Shown: positions 35,750 to 43,205 of the stretch, piece after piece | How the letters are laid out: every line of letters starts with the position of its first letter | How positions within the stretch are numbered: the first letter of the stretch is position 1 | Assembly (NCBI GenBank): GCA_900553465.1 | Contig: USDT01000012.1 | Coordinates: forward strand, 1-64,000 | Direction: 5' to 3' | Length of the DNA: 64,000 nt | From: an uncultured Prevotella sp. | Lineage (GTDB): Bacteria > Bacteroidota > Bacteroidia > Bacteroidales > Bacteroidaceae | Notes under the pieces: generated by a model | Databases searched by the model: none | Seen by the model: the letters and a program-made list of their open reading frames with translations, nothing else | What the model was told of the DNA's origin: nothing | Translations under genes and position numbers: made by a program

Positions 35750-36763
35750 TCACATCGCTATTTTCACCGATGTTTTTCCTGTTCTGACGATATACACTTC
35801 GCCGGTGGGTACCGACAGAACCGTGTTGCCGCAGCATCTTGCCGTCTTTACCGTTGCGCCCGAGAGACTGTACACGGTCACATCGCCGGTGTAGCCGCTT
35901 ATTGCAATGTCGCCGTGTCCGGCTTTTGTCACGCGGCATTGTGATGTCTCGTTGTTGTCTATACCTGTCAGATCCTCCTCGACTATATTGCCGAAATCTT
36001 TCCATTCCGGCGCGTTGCGGTAAGCCTCGGCAGAGCCTATGGGCACGGTGAGTGTGGCGTTCTCTTTGCTGACACCGTATAAAGCGTAGCTTCCGACTGT
36101 GGGTGGTACAGGATTCAGCATGTTTATTTTCTTCAGATTGGAACAAAGTTGGAATGCTCCTAATTCTATTGTCTCGACTGCTCCGCCTATCGTCACTTCC
36201 TCAAGCTGTGGGCAATACAGGAACATAGATGTGCTTATGGTTTTGAGTGAGTTGCCGATGACCGCTTTTTTAAGATTACCGCATGATGATATAGCCCCGA
36301 GACCGATTGTCGTCACGGAGTTTGGAATGGTTATCGATTCGATGGATGAATTGTAGAATGCTTTTTCGTCAATCAATACAACCGAGCTGGGTATCTCGAT
36401 TTCGGTGAGACTCGAAGAGGAGAACGCTTGAATACCTATCTTGGTCACAGTGTTCGGTATGGTTACGCTTGTGATGTTTTCGTTCGAGTCGAATGCGCAG
36501 GTGCCAATTGCTGTGACGGTGTATGTCTTGCCGTCATATTCCACCTGCTCGGGAATTACAATGTCGCCCGAATATCTGTGCTCCTTGTCAGGATCTGATA
36601 CGGAACATGTCGGATTGTCTCCGTCCGGCGTAAGGATGTCGTAGTACAAGCCGTCCACGACAAAATCGTATTTTCCATAGTCCGATGTGTCGGCTTGTGC
36701 TGTGCCGAATGATAATGTGAGAACCATCATGGCGACAGCTTTCATGGTGTAGTGTTTTCTCAT
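35750..36763 (-). CDS. BspA-type leucine-rich repeat surface protein with T9SS-type tail
   Basis: 337 residues: signal peptide (cleavage near TAQA), then five to six LRR_5 repeats of the form VTIPNTVTKIGIQAFSS, IEIPSSVVLIDEKAF and ITIPNSVTTIGLGAIS between about residues 85 and 235, as in BspA of Tannerella. A sorting tail follows (TGIDNNETSQ to VYIVRTGKTSVKIAM). Proteins of this class are exported and mediate adhesion or binding. Single leftward gene with its own terminator; a structured RNA and a strong promoter lie directly upstream, so RNA-level control is possible. Confidence 0.82.
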   Translation of the reverse strand: MRKHYTMKAVAMMVLTLSFGTAQADTSDYGKYDFVVDGLYYDILTPDGDNPTCSVSDPDKEHRYSGDIVIPEQVEYDGKTYTVTAIGTCAFDSNENITSVTIPNTVTKIGIQAFSSSSLTEIEIPSSVVLIDEKAFYNSSIESITIPNSVTTIGLGAISSCGNLKKAVIGNSLKTISTSMFLYCPQLEEVTIGGAVETIELGAFQLCSNLKKINMLNPVPPTVGSYALYGVSKENATLTVPIGSAEAYRNAPEWKDFGNIVEEDLTGIDNNETSQCRVTKAGHGDIAISGYTGDVTVYSLSGATVKTARCCGNTVLSVPTGEVYIVRTGKTSVKIAM

Positions 36764-36829
36764 AATGGTGGTTTGTGTTGTGCCTTTTGTTCCCTGTCAG
36801 GCTTGTTGGTGTGTGGATTATAGGAACAG

Positions 36830-37145
36830 AAACAAAAAGACGTGGGAACATCACCTGTCTGCTCATCCCACCCTTCATGGCTCTGGCATTGCCCGATTTG
36901 TCAGGACGAGCAACGCTGAAGCCCACGCCGATATGTATGGTCATACCTGCGCACAGCCTTTTGCAGGCTGTGTCGCTCAGGTGGCATATATACATACCTT
37001 CACTGGACATCTACCGTTGCCTTGTCTTTGACAAATTTATGAACTGCCAGATTCAGAAGGGTCAAGAACAAAGCGTTACAAAGTAAACGCCTTTCCATCA
37101 ATGTCCGTCACAGCCTTCCGCCCACTTCGGGCTTCAGCGTAGGTG
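36830..37145 (-). ncRNA. Candidate structured non-coding RNA, about 315 nt
   Basis: A consensus promoter on the minus strand is followed by several clear stems: a 5' stem CCGTCAC/GTGACGG (37140-37146 region with 37103-37109 region); a long-range GGACAT/ATGTCC pair; a long hairpin with CACAGCCT/AGGCTGTG in its upper part and ACCTG/CAGGT below; and a 3' domain TGCTCGTCC/GGGATGAGCA enclosed by CGTGGG/CCCACG, after which the minus strand reads TCTTTTTG. The overlapping protein frame has no family features I trust. It may be an independent RNA or a leader of the BspA-like gene 64 bases on. It may also belong to a known Bacteroidales RNA family; I cannot name it with certainty. Confidence 0.6.
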
Positions 37146-37151
37146 ACGGTG

Positions 37152-37184
37152 CAAAGATAATAAAAGTCTGGGAGAAAGCACAAA
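37152..37184 (-). promoter_or_regulatory. Consensus promoter for the structured RNA
   Basis: On the minus strand: TTTG (37181-37184), 21 bases, TATCTTTG (37152-37159). This is the best promoter match in the window and it points at the RNA, with transcription expected to start near 37145. Confidence 0.7.
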
Positions 37185-37274
37185 TGTTATGCTTACAATT
37201 TTATTGAATATTTTTAATAGTGTCATCACTGTTATCTGTGACTTTGAGAGATCTCCGGTGATGCTACTGTTATA

Positions 37275-39281
37275 CTACTTTTGCCACCTGTAACGGTAGT
37301 TGAACCGTCTGTTGGGCGCCGTGTCGCCGTCTGTGCACAGTGATATCGGTGTGTCCAGACTCTGCGGATTGTCTGCCCATTTGAAGTCGAACGTCATGCT
37401 GTCGCCCGTCAGTCCCACGAGCTTCCGCGGTATTCTCAACTCCATTTCGTTGTTGTTCACAGCATAGTCTATTGTTGCTGCATCGGTCCATCGGTTGAGC
37501 TCCGGATCATATCGTTTCAGTGTTGTCTTCCTGTCGCTCTTTACCTCGAGGTTTACAATGAAGTCATAGCCGTACCATCCTGTGTTGCTGTTTTGGTCGG
37601 CGTCGATAAGCAGCAGCATCCAGTTCTTGTCTGTGTAAGGTGTCAGCGTACTGTCTGTGCGCACATAGAAGTTCACGTATTTCCTGTCTGTCGTGACCTT
37701 TGCTTCCACTATGTCGTTGCGTCCGCTGTTGTTGGTATATTTCAGTCCTGCATATCCGTTGTGGTTGCGGTGGTAAGTGTCGCCTTTCGTGTCGAGATAA
37801 TACGACTTCACGTCCTTCCATTCGTCCGTTCTGCCGTCCGGCTTCGACTTTCTCAGTCCGCTGTTCCGCGGTATTTCCCTCACGCCTTTATATTTTCTGA
37901 TGTTCTCCACCATCTGCATGTAGTAGTTGTCGGTGTATTGTCCTTTCGCAGGCTGTATTGTCCGGTTGAACTCAGCGTTGTATTGGTCAACGAAATAAAA
38001 CGTGTTGTTGTCGCGTCCCAGGAATGTAGTTGGTCCCGGAAGTTCCGAACCCGGAGCCTTGCCCGTTTTATATTTTCCCGCCGTCCATTCGTTCCAGTCG
38101 TTCAGGTAGATGAAGTCAGGGTCTGTCTGCAGGGCTTCGTCCCATCTGTCCTGGAAGTATATGCCGTATCCCTCGGGATTTTCCACTTCCTTTCCGAGCC
38201 ATGGCACGAATGTCTTTTCCGGCATGTCCTTGTCGTTCAGTTTCGGTTCGCCGGTGCCGGGACGCCAGCTCTTGCCCGTTATCGACAGCGGGTGCTGCGC
38301 CGGAGTCACAGCCATCTGCTCCATGCGTCCGTTGTGTGTGGCCGCACGCTGTTGTGGCGATAGAGCCGCAACGCGCTTGTCGTCCATCTGATAGCCGAAA
38401 CTCCAGTTGTCTTCTGTTCCTACATATCGTTGTCCGCCCCAGTCATAATATCCCCACCACATGTTTCTCATCGTGAAGAAATCCTTTACTTCACGTGTAT
38501 AGTCCTTGTAGAAAGGTTCAGCATAGTCTGCGTCGCCGTAGTGAGGATTGGAAGGGTCGGTGGCAGCATGGCTGTCGTAGTTGGGATTAGGATTCTTCAC
38601 TCCGCCGCCGTTCGCGTCGAGTTCCGGCCGCATGTTGCACAGCAGCAGCGGTTTTCCGTCCCAGTAGAACCAGAAATCCTTATATAGTCCTTTCTTGTAA
38701 TAGCGTTCATACACCTGTTGCGTCACCGTTATCACAGCACCGTTGTATGTCCAGAAGCACACTTTCGGCACCTGGTTGCCCTCTTTCTTCATCTCCGTCA
38801 TCACCTCAAACAGCGTGTCCCACTGCTGCCAGTAGCATACGGCATTGGTCACATCGAGTATCAGTACGTCAACACCTGCATCGGTCAGCATCGACAGGTC
38901 CTTGCGTATAACATACTTGTCGCAACTAAGGAAATATCCGTTTTCGGGTTCTCCCCAGTGATAGCTTCCTGCTGTGCTTGGTGGTCCCCACAGTCCCGTT
39001 GTATCGTCAAAGCGTGCGTCAGGATTGCTTTCGAGCGTTTCCGTCACGTTGCGGTAGTCTTTCGATGTGTTGTGCAGGCTCTCGTCGTGCCATGTCACGT
39101 AGAATATTCCCACGGTACGTTGTTTGTCCTTCTTGGGAAGTCCGGCTTCTTGTGCAGTCGGCATTATGCGTCCAAGTGCGTCGGTAGCCACCCATGTGTC
39201 GCTCATCAGGTCCTGTGCCATAGTGTCGGTGGCCATTGTTGCCATCGCCAGTGCGGTTATTGCGGTGAATAGTTTTCTCAT
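37275..39281 (-). CDS. Secreted GH71/GH99-like protein with C-terminal carbohydrate-binding-like domain
   Basis: 668 residues; signal peptide ending near DTMAQ. The N-terminal 480 residues look like the GH99/GH71-like barrel seen in Bacteroidota: VGIFYVTWHDE, a segment DVLILDVTNAVCYWQQWDTL, FWTYNGAVITVT, KPLLLCNMRPEL and the late IYLNDWNEWTAGKY. About residues 485-668 form a beta-sandwich like CBM9/DOMON domains (DGRTDEWKDV, YVNFYVRTDSTL, MLLLIDADQNSNTGWYGYDF). Probably an exported glycosidase; the substrate is unknown. Family membership is by pattern only. Its 3' end is separated from the structured RNA promoter by about 90 bases. Confidence 0.6.
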   Translation of the reverse strand: MRKLFTAITALAMATMATDTMAQDLMSDTWVATDALGRIMPTAQEAGLPKKDKQRTVGIFYVTWHDESLHNTSKDYRNVTETLESNPDARFDDTTGLWGPPSTAGSYHWGEPENGYFLSCDKYVIRKDLSMLTDAGVDVLILDVTNAVCYWQQWDTLFEVMTEMKKEGNQVPKVCFWTYNGAVITVTQQVYERYYKKGLYKDFWFYWDGKPLLLCNMRPELDANGGGVKNPNPNYDSHAATDPSNPHYGDADYAEPFYKDYTREVKDFFTMRNMWWGYYDWGGQRYVGTEDNWSFGYQMDDKRVAALSPQQRAATHNGRMEQMAVTPAQHPLSITGKSWRPGTGEPKLNDKDMPEKTFVPWLGKEVENPEGYGIYFQDRWDEALQTDPDFIYLNDWNEWTAGKYKTGKAPGSELPGPTTFLGRDNNTFYFVDQYNAEFNRTIQPAKGQYTDNYYMQMVENIRKYKGVREIPRNSGLRKSKPDGRTDEWKDVKSYYLDTKGDTYHRNHNGYAGLKYTNNSGRNDIVEAKVTTDRKYVNFYVRTDSTLTPYTDKNWMLLLIDADQNSNTGWYGYDFIVNLEVKSDRKTTLKRYDPELNRWTDAATIDYAVNNNEMELRIPRKLVGLTGDSMTFDFKWADNPQSLDTPISLCTDGDTAPNRRFNYRYRWQK

Positions 39282-39334
39282 GCAGGTTGTGTATTTTTGG
39301 GGTTTTTATGTAAAAAGCAGGTATGTAGTAATTG

Positions 39335-40597
39335 TTATTTCATTTTTTCGCATATCAGTAATAAGTGTTCTCCGGACACGGTTGTGCCGAAGATGTAAGT
39401 GTCGCCGCCGTCTTTCAGTTTCAGACGTTTGCGCAGCGCATCGGCCGTAAGCGGAAAGTTGCGCACTGCCACGTTGGCCTTATCGGTGTTGGCAAGGGCA
39501 CGCTTCAGTTCCTTTTTGTTCATTGTCGTGACGTCTTTTATTAGGAAGGTTCTGCCCGGGAATGCTTCCGCTGCGCCGCGTGCCACAAAAAGATGGGAGT
39601 TCGCGTCCAGTGGTGCCACGTCCTTCTTTGCTGACAGCAAGGCGAAACATCCGGCTTTCATAACCGATGCATCCGGTACGTGCAGACACATACCTCTTAG
39701 AGTTGCAGCCACGTTGCCAATGGTTGCCGCTTCAGATATGAGAGCCGCACATGCCGCAGCCTCTCCTGTTCTGTCGGTGACGGCTGTTTCATTGTCGTCA
39801 AAAGCGAAAATACTGTCGTCGTTCACGCAGAAAGTTGTTCTGATTCCGCCTTCCTGACCTGTTATCACCACGAGCAGTTCCTTGCACTCGTTGCCTGCCG
39901 ACACTATGTGTATCTCGCTCACGTGTGCCATCCCTGTGCTTTCGATTTCTCTTATGGTCTGCGATATGTCGAGCATAGGAGAGAGTTTCACCATCACCGC
40001 TTTTGATTTTGTGAGCATGAGCGGCAGCATGGTCAGGACATCCGGCGTACAGTCACTTATGGCATAGGTGCGTGCTCCGTTGCCGTCGCGTCGTGCCGGG
40101 TCTATGAAAAACAGTGTTGTGTGCTCAGCTTCCGGCAGATAGGTGGTGCAGTCGGCGCATACCGTGCTTACGTTGCTGAGGCCAAGTTTCATGAAATTTG
40201 TCTCTGCTATGGCGCACAACCTTTCGTTGCGTTCCACATAAATACCTCTGCCGAATTCTCTTGCCATGAATGAGAAGTCCACGCCGAATCCGCCTGTAAG
40301 GTCGGTGAGCACGGTCTCCGTGTCTTTTGTCTCTGTCGTCCTTTCCACAATCCGGCGTGCCACCTCCGCCTTATAACGCGCTGTCTGCTCCGACGAGCAC
40401 TGTTCCATCGACAGGTGCGGCGGATAGGTCAGTCCGTCTGTCGCCGCCCATGAGGGCAGTTTGCGCCGTGCTGTCTGCCATCCGGCTATCTGTTCGAGTG
40501 CAAAGGTGAGATTTACACCCTCCGTGCCCTGATATTTCAGTGCGAGCCGGCGCACGTCGTCGTTACGGTGAGAGGCTATGAATTCGTCAGTAGTCAT
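39335..40597 (-). CDS. Class I SAM-dependent methyltransferase with THUMP-like domain (PG_1098 type)
   Basis: 420 residues from the ATG at 40597; the frame extends 14 codons upstream without family likeness. N-terminal domain (to about residue 85), then a Rossmann methyltransferase with LTDLTGGFGVDFSFMA as the SAM-binding loop, IYVERNERLCAIAETN, and FFIDPARRDGNG as the catalytic-loop region. The C-terminal 100 residues are a THUMP-like region ending in GGDTYIFGTTVSGEHLLLICEK. Such proteins are thought to modify RNA; the target base is not known. Confidence 0.8.
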   Translation of the reverse strand: MTTDEFIASHRNDDVRRLALKYQGTEGVNLTFALEQIAGWQTARRKLPSWAATDGLTYPPHLSMEQCSSEQTARYKAEVARRIVERTTETKDTETVLTDLTGGFGVDFSFMAREFGRGIYVERNERLCAIAETNFMKLGLSNVSTVCADCTTYLPEAEHTTLFFIDPARRDGNGARTYAISDCTPDVLTMLPLMLTKSKAVMVKLSPMLDISQTIREIESTGMAHVSEIHIVSAGNECKELLVVITGQEGGIRTTFCVNDDSIFAFDDNETAVTDRTGEAAACAALISEAATIGNVAATLRGMCLHVPDASVMKAGCFALLSAKKDVAPLDANSHLFVARGAAEAFPGRTFLIKDVTTMNKKELKRALANTDKANVAVRNFPLTADALRKRLKLKDGGDTYIFGTTVSGEHLLLICEKMK

Positions 40598-40980
40598 TGT
40601 ATGTCTGTGTATGAAATGAAAATGATTTTGTGCAGACATTAGGGCGTTGCCTTGTCTGAAAAGCTTTAGTGGTCAATATTACTGATTACAAAGATATGAA
40701 CTTTTTCGCATAATAAGTACATGCAAATCCTAATAAAGGCGACAAATGGCGACATCTGGAAATCTGTGTCTTGTATACTTTCACTAAACTTTCATGTCAT
40801 TTGTTTGCGTGTGTCAGGATTTTTTCCGAATATTGCAGATCTGTCGTGTGGACTTTTTCGGATGTACATCCCGGGCGGACAATCTTATAAGCACGGCACA
40901 GCGGTACTGTCAGGATGACATCCTTCTTTTGAAATACGGATTCACATTGTCTTCAGGACAATAGAATATCAACGATTGTC
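40598..40980. other. Intergenic region upstream of the two-component genes
   Basis: No gene. It holds two ACTTTCA heptamers exactly 11 bases apart (40777-40783 and 40788-40794) and a perfect 12-base palindrome GGATGTACATCC (40860-40871). No good TAnnTTTG box was found in front of the response regulator gene. Confidence 0.5.
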
Positions 40981-41667
40981 ATGCAAACAATACTGATTGT
41001 AGAAGATGAAAAGAGAGTTGCCGATCTGTTGAAAATAGGATTGGAGGAAAATGGTTATCAGGCCGTTGTCGCTTATGACGGCCTGATGGGGCTCCGGCTG
41101 TTCCGTTCCGGCACATACCATCTGGTCATCTCGGACATAATCTTTCCCAAGATGGATGGTTTTGAGCTTTGCAAGGAGATACGCAAGTGCAACGAACATG
41201 TGCCCATACTGATGCTTACGGCTCTCGGTTCTGCCGACGACAAGCTTGAAGGCTTTGATGCCGGAGCCGACGACTACATGGTGAAACCTTTCGACTTCAG
41301 GGAACTTAATGCGCGTGTCCGTGTGCTTCTGAAGAGAAGCGCGGAGCGTGTGGCCACTACTCCCGGACACATCAGCTATGCTGATATTTCTGTAAATCTT
41401 GATATGCGCGAGGTCCAGCGTGCCGGCGTCACCATAAAGTTGTCTCCCAAAGAATACAATCTGTTGGTTTATATGATGGAGAATGCCGAGAAAGTCATCA
41501 CGCGTGTGGAGATTGCCGAGAACGTGTGGAACACCCATTTTGACACAGGCACCAATTTCATAGATGTCTATATAAATTATCTCCGCAAGAAGGTGGACAA
41601 GGATTTTGACAGAAAACTCATTCACACGAAACCCGGAGTAGGGTTCATCTTTTCAGATAAGATATGA
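40981..41667 (+). CDS. OmpR-family response regulator
   Basis: 228 residues. Receiver domain with acidic pocket E8/D9, phosphoacceptor Asp52 (VISDIIFPKMDG), Thr80 and Lys102; then an OmpR/PhoB winged-helix domain with RAGVTIKLSPKEYNLLVYMMENAEKVITR and the recognition part GTNFIDVYINYLRKKVDKDF. The stop overlaps the kinase start by 4 bases. The mgtA gene downstream of the kinase has four 11-bp-phased TTCTAAT boxes, the kind of direct repeat bound by this family, so control of mgtA is likely. Confidence 0.95.
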   Translation: MQTILIVEDEKRVADLLKIGLEENGYQAVVAYDGLMGLRLFRSGTYHLVISDIIFPKMDGFELCKEIRKCNEHVPILMLTALGSADDKLEGFDAGADDYMVKPFDFRELNARVRVLLKRSAERVATTPGHISYADISVNLDMREVQRAGVTIKLSPKEYNLLVYMMENAEKVITRVEIAENVWNTHFDTGTNFIDVYINYLRKKVDKDFDRKLIHTKPGVGFIFSDKI

Positions 41668-43034
41668 AGATACGTACAGCCCTGACGCTGAAAAACACAT
41701 GTGCCACGGCAGCAGTGTTCCTGGCCTGCCTCACAATGATTTATATTGTGAGTGAACACACACGCAGCAAGACTTTTTTTCATGATTTAAGTGGTGAGGC
41801 AATTACCAAGGCGCATCTTTTTCTGCGCGATCAGGTCGATGCTCGCACGATGCAGTCTATATATCTCAACAACCGCAAGTTCATCAATGAGGTCGAGGTT
41901 GCCGTTTATACCACCGGCTTCCGCATGCTTTATCATGACGCCATACAGAACGACATCATAAAGGAAGACCGTAGCATGATAAACCGCATTATCCGGGAGA
42001 AGGAAATAAAGTTCTATGTCGGCAAGTATCAGTGCATCGGCATGCTCTATCATTTCCAAGGCCGCGACTACATCATTACGGCGGCCGCCTACGACGGTTA
42101 TGGTTACGACAATCTTTATGAACTTCAGAAAGCTCTTGTGGTTTTGTTTCTTGTCGGACTTTCGTTGCTGTTTGTAGTGTGCTATTTTCTTGCACGTTCC
42201 TCACTTAAGCCTATCAGAGAAATTGTGAAGGAAGCCGAAACCATAACGAGTTCGCAGATGGATCGTCGCCTGCCTGTGAGAAACGCTCACGACGAACTCG
42301 GCGAGCTTAGCATAGCCTTCAATTCCTTGCTCGACCGTCTGCAGATATCATTCGATTCGCAGAAGATGTTTGTCAGCAACGTGTCGCACGAACTGCGCAC
42401 ACCGTTGGCAGCACTTATTGCCGAGCTCGATCTTTCCCTGCAAAAAGAACGTAGCGGCGAGCATTACCGCCGTGCCATTGAGAATGCCCTTAGCGACGCC
42501 CGCCGTATGACAAAGCTCATAGACGGACTGCTCAATCTGGCAAAGGCCGACTATCAGAAAGAACAGATCCGCATGAAGGAGATAAGGCTCGACGAGCTTT
42601 TGCTCGATGTGCGCAGCTACATACTCAAGGCGCATCCGGAATATAAAGTCAACATCCTGTTCGAACAGGAGGATGCCGACGACGACCGGATGATAACCGT
42701 CATGGGAAACGTGTATCTGCTAAGCATCGCCTTTTCAAATCTCATTGAGAACAACTGCAAGTATTCGGCCGACAAGACATCGTTCGTGCAGATTTCATAT
42801 TGGGACCGTTTTACCGTCGTTCGTCTTTCTGACGACGGCATCGGTATGACCGACACCGACAAGGAAAAACTGTTCACCCTTTTCTATCGCGGCAACCACG
42901 AGACAAATGTCGAGGGTCACGGCATCGGCATGACTCTTTCGCATAAGATCATATCCTTGCATCAGGGCCGTATAGATGTTCATTCAACACATGGTGAAGG
43001 TACGACGTTTATCATAGAACTTCCACATGTCTGA
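41664..43034 (+). CDS. Sensor histidine kinase of the OmpR-partner type
   Basis: 456 residues. Two membrane segments (about residues 13-30 and 157-177) flank a periplasmic sensor of about 125 residues containing the DQVDARTMQSIYLNN and YVGKYQCIGMLYHFQGRDYI stretches. Then a HAMP domain, dimerisation domain with His242 in VSNVSHELRTPLAAL, and an HATPase domain with NLIENNCKYS (N box), DDGIGMTDTD (G1) and GHGIGMTLSHKI (G2). It overlaps the regulator gene by 4 bases. Location before mgtA suggests Mg2+ or envelope sensing; the signal is not shown by sequence. Confidence 0.94.
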   Translation: MKIRTALTLKNTCATAAVFLACLTMIYIVSEHTRSKTFFHDLSGEAITKAHLFLRDQVDARTMQSIYLNNRKFINEVEVAVYTTGFRMLYHDAIQNDIIKEDRSMINRIIREKEIKFYVGKYQCIGMLYHFQGRDYIITAAAYDGYGYDNLYELQKALVVLFLVGLSLLFVVCYFLARSSLKPIREIVKEAETITSSQMDRRLPVRNAHDELGELSIAFNSLLDRLQISFDSQKMFVSNVSHELRTPLAALIAELDLSLQKERSGEHYRRAIENALSDARRMTKLIDGLLNLAKADYQKEQIRMKEIRLDELLLDVRSYILKAHPEYKVNILFEQEDADDDRMITVMGNVYLLSIAFSNLIENNCKYSADKTSFVQISYWDRFTVVRLSDDGIGMTDTDKEKLFTLFYRGNHETNVEGHGIGMTLSHKIISLHQGRIDVHSTHGEGTTFIIELPHV

Positions 43035-43089
43035 TGTGTTTTCACCATCCCGCTCCGTGTGTATTGCTTTTCGGTTCGGAGAAGATTTT

Positions 43090-43129
43090 TTCTAATGGTT
43101 TTCTAATAGCGTTCTAATACATTTCTAAC
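43090..43129 (+). promoter_or_regulatory. Four TTCTAAT boxes at 11-bp spacing, upstream of mgtA
   Basis: TTCTAAT starts at 43090, 43101 and 43112, and TTCTAAC at 43123: four heptamers with a strict 11-base period. They end 22 bases before the -7 box. This is the arrangement expected for two dimers of an OmpR-type regulator acting as activator. Confidence 0.7.
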
Positions 43130-43151
43130 AGCCACTCCGATTGTTTCTGTT

Positions 43152-43159
43152 TACTTTTG
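43152..43159 (+). promoter_or_regulatory. -7 box for mgtA
   Basis: TACTTTTG matches TAnnTTTG, about 47 bases before the start codon. No TTTG exists at the normal upstream distance, where the TTCTAAT boxes sit instead, consistent with activator dependence. Confidence 0.6.
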
Positions 43160-43205
43160 CGCCGTTGAAAAATTTAAAGTATTAACCAGACAAAAGTAGA
43201 GAACG

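Noticed and set aside
36588..37010. Open frame of 140 codons on the minus strand over the structured RNA region
   Set aside because: It runs across RNA stems and into the signal-peptide region of the BspA-like gene in another frame, has no domain, and its Cys/His/Arg-rich sequence fits a translated structured RNA better than a protein.
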